Below, in pieces: positions 13,546 to 24,870 of a stretch of 64,000 nucleotides of DNA; the first letter of the stretch is position 1; each line of letters opens with the position of its first letter. The DNA comes from Sphagnum compactum (lineage: Eukaryota > Bryophyta > Sphagnopsida > Sphagnales): contig OZ234497.1 of NCBI GenBank assembly GCA_965153455.1, positions 15,424,302 through 15,488,301 on the forward strand. Direction: 5' to 3'. The notes beneath the pieces were generated by a model. That model did no database searches and was not told where the DNA came from. It was given only the letters and a program-made list of their open reading frames with translations. The translations under genes and the position numbers were made by a program.

Positions 13546-14134
13546 TCTGACAAACTTTTTGTCACTATTACCATCTCCATATTGTGACAATTCCCAAAAC
13601 AAGGGGCCAAGGACGAGGCAGTATTATATGGACTGTATACAAGAAAAACAAATGTATGTGAGATTCCATAGTAGTTTCACTACTCCCTTCGCCTTGTAGG
13701 TGAGGTTTGGTTGGGCTTGGTATGTGCGTGACTCATCAAAGAAAGTTTTCATGATGGGTTTTGCCGAATCTTGCTTCCTTTGGTAGAAATTATCATATGG
13801 TTCAGGGTTTTGACTATTGAGGGTGTGAAGTCTTCTCATCATGTGTATTGCTAAATGACATTTTTAGATGACCCCATAAAACATATTTGAAACCTTTGTT
13901 GGAGGATGTTACAAAAAAATTCATTAGTTTTGACAAATTGTTCATTCTGAAAACTAACTTCAACGTCCGCAAGATTAATTATTTATAGACCCCAAAACAA
14001 AAACTGATAAGTTCTCTCTCTCTCTCTCTCAAGAGGGGAGGTAGTTAAAAGGAGAAAACATGGGCTGACAAACACCTCTCCTAATTAGTGTTTCCACCCC
14101 AAATTGAGTTGAAGAAATGAAAGGACAAAATAGG
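13546..14134. other. Intergenic DNA, no gene seen
   Basis: Contains a CT microsatellite at about 14013-14029. The open frame at 13624-13842 on the minus strand has no recognisable domain. Confidence 0.45.
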
Positions 14135-14775
14135 GTAACCTAACTCCAAAACCTTAAACCAAATGAAATGAACAAAAGTGGCATAACTCCAAAGCCTCAA
14201 ACCCTAAATCCTTAAGCCCTAGTCAAACTGACAAACACCTCAGATACTTACACGAAAATTGAGATGACCAAAATAGAATAATAAATGTACTCTGATTGAA
14301 ATGACCAAATGAAATGACGAATAGAGATAACCAAACTCCAAAAACCTTCAACCCTAAATTGTAAATCCTGAAACCCTAAAAAAGGTCACAAACATCTTGG
14401 ATAGTCACACCAAAACGGAGATGACCTCATGAAACAACAATTACACTCACATTAACCCTAAAACCTGAATTGGTGTTTAGATGTTGAGGTTTGCTGTACC
14501 CTCAAATTACATTCAAATTATTAACCCTAAAACCTAAAATAAACCTGTAATTTTAGATGACTAAATCCTGAAAATCCTTAGACCCTAGACCCCCTAAATC
14601 CTCAACAGAGATACTTAAACCCTAAATCCTGAAAGTCGTTAAACCCTAAATCCTCACTGGAGATCCTTCAACCCTAGATCCTGAGAACCCTTAAACCCTA
14701 GACCCCCTAATTCCTCAACAGAGATCCTTAAAACCCTGAACCCTAAATCCTGAAATATTAAAACCCTAGACCACT
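14135..14775. repeat. Degenerate telobox-like (CCCTAAA) repeat cluster
   Basis: A dozen or so ACCCTAAA / ACCCTAGA words, many extended to AAACCCTAAATCC, are scattered through about 640 bp with spacers rich in GAnATCCTnA. They are too irregular to be a simple telomere array and look like a degenerate interstitial telomere-like repeat or a dense cluster of plant teloboxes. The cluster ends just before the GC-richer DNA upstream of the DREB-type gene. Confidence 0.7.
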
Positions 14776-16922
14776 TGTGCAAACTATTGGAGCTGATGGA
14801 ATGGGCACGGAGTGCAAAATTCATTGATGTTTGCTTGCTTGCACTTGCTGAATCCTTCATCAGCTGGTTGATTGAATTCAAGCGCGGAGAAATCGCAACA
14901 GAGTTGCTTGAATTTTGGTTGTGCAGAGGATTCATCATCTATGGAGTACAGTTGGGGATTTTCAGTATTGATCCGTGTAGAGCAAGCTCCTACGGTTATG
15001 GCGGAAGAAATGTGCACGACTGCTGCAGCAGCAGCAAACTTGGGGCAATTTTTTGTCGTCAGGAAAATGTGAGCCTGGATTCAGTGACGAGCAGAAAATT
15101 GCACAGATTCTTAGATTGTTTGTGGTTGAGCTCGACTGAAATGAATCATGCAATCCGACATTCACTTTGTCGCCTTTGTCGATTCAGCGGAATTGGACAA
15201 CTTTGCGAGTTCAATAATTTGACACGAAGTTGTTGAGAGTTGACAACACTTAGAAGTTCTTCAGCTTCTTCAGAAAAACCACAAGTGTTGAATCTGCGGG
15301 GAGCAGCACGAGCAGCTCAAGAGCGATTTGAATTCATGTCCACATGTGAAGATTCTATAGAGAAATTCGTGCAGGCACTAACTCCGGAATAACATGATTG
15401 TTCACAGACTGATATTCCTCGAAAATCTTGACGACCCATCAAAACTATGGTCCACTACCGTTCTCTGGACAAAGCTGCAGATCAATTGTTCAAGCACGTC
15501 GCTCATCAAGCAAAATGATCAAAGAAAAAGAAGAAGAAGGATAAAATAATGAAGATACTGCTACTAATGTTCCACCCGACGATCGACCTGCAATTTAACT
15601 CGTGGTTGATGCTCGGATTACTCGAATATACATATAGATATTATGTACTACCTGGCAGATCGACTCGACAAAGACTCGGGCTCGCTGCTTCGACCATGAA
15701 GGCTTCTTTTCACAATGAAGGTCACAATGAAGTGCTGCACTGAGATTGTGGTACAATTTAGATTGATTTTGTACTGGATAGAAAGGGAAGCTACAGCTCG
15801 CAAATCATCTTCAGTTGAAGTGGAGACGGAGCAGCTATAGCTGGCGCGGCAATCCAGATCTACTTGCTCCTGAATTCCAGACTCGGGACTAAAAAAAGGG
15901 TCTAGGCTAGAAGTGGGTTTGATGAGTGATGATAAGAAATTAGGCTGCAGGGCGTCCCCACGACGACGACCGGTATACGCAAAGGTTTGGTAAACTGATC
16001 TGTGGATGATGATGATGCAGGAAACGGACAAAGAACGTCACTAGCCAGGGACCCACCACGACAGCTGCTACTGTTGCAGCAGCAACAGCGGCAGCAAACT
16101 GCTCGCTCGACGCGGGACCTTTTTCATCGACGAGTCTGCAATTTTCTTACGCGCTAGCTGCAGCTGGACACGTCTGTAACCGGCAATAACCAGCCAACAA
16201 AATTAGCAGTTGCTGCAACAGCTGCTAGCTAGCTAGCGCGTAAATTGTAACCACCTTGGATTTTACGGACGGACGGACCGACAGACGGACGGCGTCGGAA
16301 AGCAGCTACTAGATTCACTGTAGTAGCTAGATTGATCGATAGATTCACGAAACCACACGCGTTCGTTCGTTCGATCGATCGATCCACCATTCTTTCCTTG
16401 CGCGCTTGAATGTAAAGGGCAAAAAATTGGAATTTTTTGGAGTCAGACTTTGATCAGCACAAACGACGACCGCTGAGTTTAGATCTAGTCGCTAGCTAGC
16501 TACGCTACACTTCCTTCTTGGGTTGCGGGCACGACAAGTGGGATGTTACCGCGGGGTCATGTGAGTAGCTAGGCTACTACCCAGCACTAACTACTGTTGG
16601 ACATCGTCGACGTACCCGCGATCCTGCGCGTTATTATCGTTCTTGCGCGTAAACCAGGCAGCCGACCCCCGTCCCGTCCTCACGGCCGGCCGGCCGGCCG
16701 CGTGCTTGCTTTTTTCTTTTTTCTTTTTTTTAATTTTTTGGGTTTGTTTGTTTGTTTGTTTTGAAGCTGAATCGTGGCATCATCATGGTTTGCAGCTTAT
16801 GGAAGCCGCGGCAGTTATATTAACCTCGGGTTATTATCATGGGGTTGGAGATGCTGCTGGGAATCGTGACAGCAGCAGGATGTGGGTAATGGTGCGTCGA
16901 CAGGGATTACGCGCGCCGTCAA
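14776..16922 (+). promoter_or_regulatory. Upstream region / probable leader of the DREB-type gene
   Basis: GC and CpG content rise sharply compared with the flanks. Short GC-rich simple repeats occur near the gene: GACGGACG-type around 16266, CGATCGATC around 16370, and GGCC repeats at 16683-16702. A 153-codon open frame at 14775-15236 overlaps open frames on the other strand and has no recognisable domain, so I do not call it a gene. An in-frame TAA lies about 35 bases before the DREB ATG, so the coding region does not extend upstream without splicing. No TATA box or transcription start could be assigned with confidence. Confidence 0.45.
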
Positions 16923-19328
16923 ATGGTGGAGTCTAAAGGATTGTATTCTTCTCTCTACTCGCGCCGTTCGGCTGCTTTCCTCCGGCTGTCGCAAGCCGCG
17001 AGCTGGATTTATGAAGGAGGAGGAGGAGGAGGAGAACCTGAACATGGATGGTCTGATTATGGGATAGTCGGTATTGAAGTGCAGGAATCCGGCAGCGGCG
17101 ATGTAAGAATATCGGCGGCGGCTGCACCTGCTGCAACTCAGGAGGCTGAGGCAGGAGGAGGAGGAGGAGGAGGAGACGAAACCGCGTGCTTGCAGCAGTC
17201 GTCTTCGCCTCCGGGCAATTTGTGTCACACTTTGATAGGTTCTTGGGTTTTACCTTGTCGGCCTCACGCGGGAGGCGGGGATGATTATCAGCAGGAGCCT
17301 TGTGATCCTTCTAGGTCGCTGGAGTCGCCGTTGCCGCCCCCTGGAAGCAGTAGCAGCAGGCGTACACGAAAGAGGGAAAACTCCGATCTTGGTGAAGAGG
17401 AGGAGGATGAGGAGGAGCTCTACGTGCGTCGAGCTCGTCAGCCTCTATTGCAGCAGCAGGGCTCGTCACAGTGTTGGGAGCCGGGTTCCGAAGTTAGGGT
17501 CCGCCTCGGACCCGCGAGAGATGTATTAAGCGAGGAGGCCCAAGAGCCTCCTACTCGCGGCGTGCAGCAGCAGCAGGAGCGAGATGTGGCTCCAGAAGCA
17601 GCTACTACTAGTGCTGCTGCTGCTGCTGCAGTTGAAGCTAGTAGCTCCTCGCCTCAGAGTGTCTCGGAAGCTGAGCAAGTTGCAGCCAAGCGAGGGAAAG
17701 TGATTAGCGGTGAGAAAGACACACGCCATCCCGTGTACAAAGGGGTGCGAAGACGGCCCTGGGGCATATGGGTGACCGAAATTCGGAGACCGAAGAAGAA
17801 GACGCGCATTTGGCTTGGCTCCTTTGCGAGTGCGGAGATGGCGGCTCGTGCTTACGATGCAGCTGCGCTCGCACTCCGAGGTCCTGCGGCCCTTCTCAAT
17901 TTCCCGGAGTCTTCTGCCTCACTTCCTCGCCCCGCCGACCTCTCGGACAAGTCCATCCAAGCTGCTGCCACAGCTGCTGCGAACATGATGAGTACTACTG
18001 CAACTCCGTCGTCTCCAGCAGCTGCAGGAGCCGGTAGCGGCTCAAGAGTAGGACCCAGCGTCGCAATGCTGGAAGCGAATGAGAACACTGGCGACGTCGA
18101 GGGTTCATCGTCCTCCAGGATTGCGTCGTCGTCGTCGTCGCCTGCACATGCTGGTGAGCATCAGTACGAGTCTTTTTCCTCGAACTTAGCAAGCACTACA
18201 ATAACTAGCAGTCAAGAAGTCTTCATCACAGGTTTAGAGAAGGGATCGTTACTGGCATCCAGTTCCCAAGTGCCAGCTGCAATTGCAAGCAGCCATTCAT
18301 CAACACCTGCACGGTCCTCCGATTCACAGAAGCTGCAGCTCCTCGATGTACATGTTTTTGGAAGCATTGCAGGTACCAGCTCAAGTCCGGATAAAAAACC
18401 TGAAAGCAGCGGCGGCAGCAGCTTCGCAATGCCCCGAGACCAGCCGCCGCAAAGGATCGCCGACATTACCACTAGTAGAGCTGCAGCAACGCCGCGACCT
18501 CCTGCAAGTAGTAACCTTTCTGAAACAAAATTTGAACATTTGGCAACAGTTTCGAAAAGCAGATTGTCACCAGCTGGTGCTGCTGTTGCTGCAAGAACAA
18601 TGCTTGGACAACTGGAGGGCGTAGGATCTGCTGCGACTGTGACGTCTAGCGGAGCAGCAGTGGGGCTGCATTCTTGGCCTTCTACATCAGCACCTACGAA
18701 AACATTGCCACAACCCTCAATGGATGTGATGCGAGCAGCAACAGCAGCAGCAGCGCCACTCCCTGGACACACGGTTAGTGCAGAAGAGCTCCAGATCATG
18801 AGTGCGCATCTTAGATTAGCAACCCATTATAGCAGCACTGAAGCAGCAGCAACTTCTACAGGACAGGATTTCATGGAGCACCAGGGAGCTGGAGCAGCAG
18901 AGCTGGAATGCAGCTATGAAGAAGAAAAAGAAGCAGCTGGGAGAAGGCCTCTGCATGGAGACACAGGAGCTGCTCCACTAGAGGATTTGCAGGCGGGCTC
19001 GGCGTCAGTTGCAGCTGCTCATCAACGTCCTAGCGAACCATCTGCAGCGGATCAGTCGGAGTCAGGGTCGGAGCTCCAGGGACCAGCGACTGACAATCAG
19101 CTACCGGAGGAATCGATGATTTTTCAAGTGGCGGAGGAGGAGGAGGATCATGAAGTGCAGCTGCTGCTGCCGGCCAACGAAGTCATGTATAACGCTGCAA
19201 TGGGAGTACAGCTTTCGCCTCCATTGATCATGCCGGGAAATGAAGTTCCCGATCATCACAACATTAACACAGATAGCAGCGGCGACGACGATGCTTCTTA
19301 TGGTGATTCTCAGCTCTGGAGCTTCTAG
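16923..19328 (+). CDS. AP2/ERF transcription factor, DREB subfamily, exceptionally long
   Basis: A predicted nuclear DNA-binding regulator of 801 residues from one intronless frame. The single AP2 domain spans about residues 272-328 ([41 protein letters not shown]). Valine in WVTEIR (residue 284, V14 of the DREB scheme) marks the DREB side of the family, whose members bind DRE/CRT elements. The glutamate expected at the E19 position is arginine (289). The flanking LPRPADLS and [11 protein letters not shown] resemble DREB groups A-4/A-5, and the terminal LWSF resembles the LWSY motif of group III DREBs. A basic stretch RRTRKR near 146-151 is a likely nuclear signal. The rest is low-complexity Ala, Ser, Gln, Gly and Glu runs. 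DREBs are usually about 180-400 residues, so this is unusually long. M1 is the only in-frame Met before the AP2 domain and follows an in-frame stop. Confidence 0.93.
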   Translation: MVESKGLYSSLYSRRSAAFLRLSQAASWIYEGGGGGGEPEHGWSDYGIVGIEVQESGSGDVRISAAAAPAATQEAEAGGGGGGGDETACLQQSSSPPGNLCHTLIGSWVLPCRPHAGGGDDYQQEPCDPSRSLESPLPPPGSSSSRRTRKRENSDLGEEEEDEEELYVRRARQPLLQQQGSSQCWEPGSEVRVRLGPARDVLSEEAQEPPTRGVQQQQERDVAPEAATTSAAAAAAVEASSSSPQSVSEAEQVAAKRGKVISGEKDTRHPVYKGVRRRPWGIWVTEIRRPKKKTRIWLGSFASAEMAARAYDAAALALRGPAALLNFPESSASLPRPADLSDKSIQAAATAAANMMSTTATPSSPAAAGAGSGSRVGPSVAMLEANENTGDVEGSSSSRIASSSSSPAHAGEHQYESFSSNLASTTITSSQEVFITGLEKGSLLASSSQVPAAIASSHSSTPARSSDSQKLQLLDVHVFGSIAGTSSSPDKKPESSGGSSFAMPRDQPPQRIADITTSRAAATPRPPASSNLSETKFEHLATVSKSRLSPAGAAVAARTMLGQLEGVGSAATVTSSGAAVGLHSWPSTSAPTKTLPQPSMDVMRAATAAAAPLPGHTVSAEELQIMSAHLRLATHYSSTEAAATSTGQDFMEHQGAGAAELECSYEEEKEAAGRRPLHGDTGAAPLEDLQAGSASVAAAHQRPSEPSAADQSESGSELQGPATDNQLPEESMIFQVAEEEEDHEVQLLLPANEVMYNAAMGVQLSPPLIMPGNEVPDHHNINTDSSGDDDASYGDSQLWSF

Positions 19329-20264
19329 ATCATTGTGGTGGATCTATCTAGCGTCTGTCAGTCTGTCTGTCTTCAGATTGGTACTTCTTCTTCTTATTAA
19401 GACTTTCCTCCAGTAGATCGATCCCTGTAGCTGCAATATAGTCCCGGAGCTTGCACACCAGCTGCAGCAGCTGCAAGCTTATGGGGTTGACTGATTGATC
19501 ATCATCAGCAGATTGAACTCCTGACTGCCCCACTTTTTGGGAAATTGGGAGTCTGAAGTGCTGCAGCAGGCCCAATTTTTGGAAGCTTGACACCATCGTC
19601 AACAAGAGTTTCTAGATGAGATTCCAGTGTCAATTTCGTTGCTTGCAATTACTGATTCCAAACACTTCCTTGTTGGAAAGAGGATAAAAAAGAAAGACAT
19701 TTTTCTAGTGTTCTCCATTCACTCTCATACCACTGCAAACTCCAGCTTCTCAGATGAGAAGTTTCTGCTCATGGGTACCTGGGCTGCTTTTCCTACCTCA
19801 AATTACACTCAAAAACTTTAGAGATACTGAAACTCATGATCCTGCAGGCAGATCTCATCATGATGTTAGATCATGAGAGAGATTGGATTCTTCACCTGCA
19901 AGAAGCTGGAGATCATCACCAGTCGGTGCTCCAGCAGCCATGCAATTTTGTGTAGTCTAAATTGCAGGAGTTGCCACCCACCTGACAGAAGAACTCACCC
20001 CCCAGCAAAGGAGTTCTTTTAGAGAAGAATTTGAGAATCCAGAGCTGACAAAAGCTAAATTAGCTCAGCTAGCTGCACCCTTTTGTATGATTTATTACAC
20101 CATTGTCAACATACATTATAATACCTTGAGGATGATGAACATTGATCATGAGATTGTGCTGAAGAATTTCAGTGGTAGCCTGCTACAACATTGTGAGCAA
20201 ATTCTGTAAACATCTAAGCATCAAGCAGCAGAATCTTTATTACTATCAAAGATTTCGGAAATGA
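19329..20264 (+). other. Probable 3' untranslated region of the DREB-type gene
   Basis: Non-coding sequence of intermediate composition continuing the GC-richer island, rich in GCTGCAG and GATCAT words. No open frame with a domain. AATAAA occurs downstream at 20509-20514, but the true 3' end cannot be fixed from sequence. Confidence 0.4.
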
Positions 20265-20396
20265 AACAATTTGTCATGTTCCAGGGGAGCTAAATTAATC
20301 AAGAATTTGTGCTTATTAGTGTTTTGTACCCTAGTGCACTAATAAGCAAAAAATTCTTGATCTAATTTAGCTCACAGAAAAATGACAAAATTTGTT
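20265..20396 (+). ncRNA. Long near-perfect foldback, candidate miRNA-type hairpin or foldback element
   Basis: The inner left arm, 20287-20321 (starting GAGCTAAATTAATCAAGAAT), is almost exactly complementary to the right arm, 20337-20373 (ending TCTAATTTAGCTC), across a loop of about 15 bases. Outer segments also pair: AACAATTTGTCAT at 20265-20277 with ATGACAAAATTTGTT at 20382-20396. The total stem is roughly 55 bp with a few mismatches and bulges. This fits a plant miRNA precursor or a tiny foldback transposon. No known miRNA sequence was recognised. It lies about 950 bp downstream of the DREB stop codon. Confidence 0.5.
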
Positions 20397-21588
20397 ATTA
20401 GAGAAAAAAACACTGCCCACGGTGAGGGTTTGCGAAACTTCAGAATTGTAATTGGGAAACTTAAAATTGTTAAAAGTTTACATATTTCAAATTGTTGCAA
20501 TTGCAATCAATAAACTTGACATTATAATAGGATGCAAAATCAGCCAGCTTAACTGATTTCTGAGAACTACCCATAATTGCCTTTCAATTAAGAAACGTAT
20601 TAAGAGCACACTGATGAAGTTACTCTTCAAACCTCAATAATTTCTACAAACATTCAAGCAAAGTTTAGTATGAAATTCTATACACCATATGTGAATGCCA
20701 CATTCTTCCAAGGGGGCACTTATAACACCCAATCCTAATCCAACCATTAGGGTTGGCATTCATACTTTGTTACTGTCCTATGTTGTCTTGGTGTTCAATT
20801 AGGTCCCAGATTTACTTACTAAAGGCCGTTTCACATTTGCTGATAGGATACCAAAAACAATGAAAAATGATAGTTAATTAGAAAATTAGGGGATTTAACC
20901 TTGATTACAATGTCACTACTCAGTTTTGAAGTTTAATTATTTAATTTGTTCACTTTCTTTGTTTACACATGCCATACCCTATAGGTAAGTAACCTAATAA
21001 CAATTGGAAGGGCTATTGCCATTCAAGGTGATGTCAAAATGGTAATCTCTTCCTATTGTCCCTAGTACCTACCTACTCTCCTTACTTACTATGTGTCCCC
21101 ATCGAAATCTACTCATTAATGATGAAACTTGATGGCAAAAAAACTCCAAGGCCACAAACTTCATCATTATTGTTTATGCATGTTCAACAATTATTTTATA
21201 AATGCATTTGTGCAATCATTGTCGAAGTAGGGCAATGGTTCTCAAAGTTGTATAATGCTTTTAAAAATTTTAATTCGCTCATCTTCTATTGTAGTTCTTG
21301 TTTGTTTTCAATTATGATCATTTTGAGAAAAAGTTTTCTTTTTGCATGTTCCTTTATATTTAAGATTCATTTGTTCCACTTGAAGTTGTAGTGTTTTGCT
21401 TGTTTTCAATTGTATTAATTTGTTTGTTTGTTGAACGTGCAGTTGTAATTGTTTGAGAAGTTGTATCATTTTCTTTCTACATGTTTTTTTGTATCTTTGA
21501 CATTTGTTCGTTCCACTTATTGTTGTAGTACAACATTTGATCAATAAAAGAACAACCAATAGCCATATATTAGAATTGTTGAAGATTG
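20397..21588. other. AT-rich intergenic DNA, no gene seen
   Basis: The frames at 21056-21391 (+) and 21308-21592 (-) are hydrophobic or Gln/Leu-rich translations of a T-rich repeat (TGTTTGTT / TTCCACTTnnTGTTGTAG occurring about twice). No family match was recognised. Confidence 0.5.
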
Positions 21589-21589
21589 C

Positions 21590-22060
21590 CAAAAATAATC
21601 TAGGATGAAATAATTTATAATAGACAAAAATAACTTAAGGTGAAATAGCTTATAATAACTTAAAATTTCCAATAATAACATAAGGTGAAATAGCCTTCAA
21701 TAGCCAAAAGTAATCAATAATAACTTCACATAATCAAAAATAGCTTAAGATGAAATAACTTAAAATAGCTAAAAGTAACTTATAATAGTTGCAAATAGCC
21801 TAAACTGAAATAATTTATAATAGCCAGAAATAACATAGAATAGCCAAAAAAAATTACAATAGCCAAAAATAGCCTAAGGTGAAATAAGCTAAAATAGACA
21901 AAAGTAATTTAAAATAACCAAAAATAGTTTAGGGTGAAATAACCAAAAATAATAAAAAATAATTGAGAATAACCATAAATAACCATAAATAATGTAGGGT
22001 GAAATAATTTAAATTAATGAAAAATAATCATATAATAATTGAAAGTAACTTAACATAGGT
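21590..22060. repeat. Degenerate short tandem repeats based on AATAGCCAAAAATAA and AAGGTGAAATA
   Basis: Some 470 bp are built almost wholly of two alternating words, (A)ATAGCCAAAA(G/A)TAA and TTAAGGTGAAATA(A/G)(C/T)TTA. They repeat at irregular spacing with substitutions, and the repeat decays toward 22060. Confidence 0.85.
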
Positions 22061-22360
22061 AGTATTATTATATTAACAAAAAAATAATCCATTTATTAAA
22101 GATTATTTTTTTCAAAAGAATGGTCATTGAAATGTTATTGAATAATGATATTCAACTTTTTTTTATTCAAATGATTTTAAACTTTCAAAAGGAAATAAAT
22201 GTAATTATGTACATTATTGAATTTTTAAAAAAAGTAAACTCGAATCATTTCATTTGAACAAAATCTCAATAAGATATAAATTTTCAAAGTTTATGTTTTT
22301 GTAATGTTTAAAATGAAGTATTTGATAAATAGATTGTAATGTATATTATCACAACAAGTG

Positions 22361-22450
22361 GGGTGGCTTGATGGTAAAGGTGTTTGCCTCCATTCCAAAG
22401 GTCAAAGTATCAAACCTCATGAATGGTACTGTGTGGTCAAAAATGGTATG
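22361..22450 (+). mobile_element. SINE-like unit with degenerate Pol III boxes
   Basis: GTGGCTTGATGGTAAAGG resembles a tRNA-type A box, followed about 30 bases later by GTATCAAACCTC, a degenerate B box. The spacing and the start (GGGGTGGCTTGATGG) are those of plant tRNA-derived SINEs. No clear poly-A tail or target duplication was identified, so the call is tentative. Confidence 0.4.
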
Positions 22451-22689
22451 TTGACCGAGTATTCTCATATCTAATTCTTAGAGTATGTGCCTAGGTTGAT
22501 CATGTGGTGCACCTACATAGGTTAGGTTTTTAACCTAAATAGTGACACGTGTCAATAAATCATAGGCTTAAAAATCATGAAATTATCAATAATATTATAT
22601 TTTTAATAATCAAAAGTTTATTGATTTCCATGCTAGTTAGTTAATTCATTAGCAAGTGAATGGTTTGGTAAATTTATATTTCACTTGAA

Positions 22690-22862
22690 AATAACCTTGT
22701 TTCACTAAATACTAGTGAATCAATTCATTGTTCGTAGCAATTGGTCGTAGCAATTGGTCGTAGTTCACTAGGAGGTTAAATAATTTCACTAAGTAAAAAT
22801 GTCCAAATTCACTCAAAATCTAATGAAACCCAAAATGAACTAAGATGCATTTTGTAGTAGTG
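22690..22862 (-). mobile_element. Second CACTA-type transposon terminus
   Basis: Read on the minus strand from 22862, the DNA starts CACTACTACAAAATGCA, a classic CACTA end. Subterminal words based on TTCACTA(G/A) and a duplicated CGTAGCAATTGGT (22733-22760) recur in both orientations. The subterminal words differ from those at 1575-1809, so the two ends belong to different families. The other end of this element was not found. Confidence 0.55.
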
Positions 22863-23999
22863 TTTGGAATATGATAAATGATAGAAATTTTCAATGATTT
22901 GCATAAATAAGTTGATAATTTTTTATGCATTTGCACCAACAAAATTTTAAATATGAAAGTTCTTTCCCTTTAATCAAAATCACTTTCTTGAAACATGTTT
23001 GAAATAAACTTCAAAAGATGCAAGTTTCTTCCATTCTAATTTGACTACCATACTTGAACAAATTTGACATTGATTAAATTATTTTCAAATTTGTCAATTT
23101 TCTGAAAAAACATTTACCCACAATGTTAAAAGTCAAAATAATTAAACTCTCTAATATAAGGGATCTAAACCCAATTCTATAAAACTAGGCACCCAACACA
23201 CATTATACATGTTGGGACCATTGTTTATTGTTATGGTATTTTTTTGTCACTTGTTAATAATATTGTCTATTTTGAAGTTTTCAAAAATCCAAAAATTCAA
23301 TACTAAAGTTTAATTTTTTTTAATATATTAATTATTTGACAAACATTTGCCGAATCTATGGAGGGACTATAGTTCTTATATGTTATACATTATTGGTAGG
23401 TACAATATAATCCTTATTTTGAGAGATTTGAAATTTAGCAATCAAACCAAGCCTTTTTTCCCATTTATTTTCCAATTAAATTAGGATCTTCTTTATTGTT
23501 TTTCCCATTCCCTTCCTCCTTGTCACCTTGTTGTTACATTTTCTTATGATAAAGCTTAATAAGTTTACATGGATTATGCAAGTCTAACATTGTAACTTCT
23601 CCCAATGACATCTTTTTTAAACCAAGGGCAAACCAAAAACGGTGAAAACTAAGTAGGTCAATGCCCATAGGGTTATGCAATAATTTCATGGCCTAAAATC
23701 TTGATCTTGATAATGGTTGTTCCCAAAGCAAAAATTGCATCCTAGGTTTCCTTTTTTAGTGCCCACAACCTTTGAAGGTTACTCTTGGATTTATTTATTT
23801 GTTTAATGTACCTTTCCTTGCATTTCCTTGATTATAAAATCATTAGCACCCTTTGAAATTTTCCTTTCAAATAACTCTTATTGGGCAAAATGGCAAATTC
23901 AAGGACATTCCATCCCCATGTAATAGATCTAACATGTTTAGTTATAAAGTTCTCCTTCTTGTAATTCTTTTACTTTGCCTTTAAAACACAAAAACAAAG
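22863..23999. other. AT-rich intergenic DNA, no gene seen
   Basis: No open frame of note, RNA gene or transposon end was recognised. It may be the interior of the CACTA-type remnant that ends elsewhere. Confidence 0.45.
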
Positions 24000-24870
24000 C
24001 CACCAAAGCCTAAGAAATGGAATTGGCTTACCTTATTTAAATTTTTTTTAACCCTTGTCAAATTTTTAAAAATTACTTGCCTTAGTTTTTTTCTTAACCC
24101 TTGTCAAAGAAATGAAAATTACTTACCACCAAAGCCTAAGAAATGGAAATGGCTTACCTTATTTAAATTTTTTAAACCCTTGTCAAATTGAAAAAATAAT
24201 TACTTGCCTTAGATTTATTTTTTTCTTAACCCTTGTCAAAAATTGAAAATTACTTACCACCAAAGCCTAAGAAATGGAAATGGCTTACCTTATTTAAGTT
24301 TTTTTAACCCTTGTCAAATTTTTAAAAATTACTTGCCTTAGTTGTTTTTCCTTAACCCTTGTCAAAGAAATGAAAATTACTTACCACCAAAGCCTAAGAA
24401 ATGGAAATGGCTTACCTTACTTAAGTTTTTTTAACCCTTGTCAAATTTTTAAAAATTACTTGCCTTAGTTTTTTTTTCCTTAACCCTTGTCAAAGAAATG
24501 AAAATTATTTACCTTAATTAAAAAATTTCCAACCTTCGTTGGAAATTATTTACCTTAGTTAAATCTTTCCAACCCTTGTCAAAGAAATGAAAATTCTTTA
24601 CCTTAGTTCAATTTTCTAACCATTTTCAAAGCAATGAGAATTACTTGCCTTAGTTAATTTTTTCTAACACTTGTCAGATAAATGAAAATTACTTACCTTA
24701 GTTAAAATTTTATAACCCTCAGTCAAATAAATAGAAATTACTCACCTTAACTATTTTTTTCTAACCCTTGTCAAGAAATGAAAATTACTTACCTTAGTTC
24801 TTACCTCAGTCAAATTTTTCTAACCCTTGTCAAAGAAATTGACAATTGACTGACCTTAGTTAGTTTTTGT
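24000..24870. repeat. Nested tandem array abutting the BED-SAM gene promoter
   Basis: Four units of about 127-130 bp start with ACCACCAAAGCCTAAGAAAT (near 24001, 24126, 24256, 24383). Each contains GGCTTACCTTA, AACCCTTGTCAAA and ATTACTTGCCTTAG. From about 24490 the array collapses into a shorter unit of about 60 bp (AACCCTTGTCAAAGAAATGA then AATTACTTACCTTAG), repeated with decay to 24870. The array stops roughly 230 bases before the favoured start codon of the next gene. Confidence 0.9.

Noticed and set aside
14775-15236. 153-codon open frame upstream of the DREB gene
   Set aside because: No recognised domain, overlapping open frames on the other strand, and probably part of the leader or promoter island.
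16815-18799. Several antisense and out-of-frame open readings over the DREB-type gene, the longest being 195 codons on the minus strand
   Set aside because: They arise from GC-rich, stop-poor codons of the real gene, are Ala/Ser/Leu low complexity and have no domain.
24000-24870. CRISPR-like array
   Set aside because: Units are contiguous or nested and vary gradually, with no constant short repeats separated by unique spacers. The DNA is eukaryotic.
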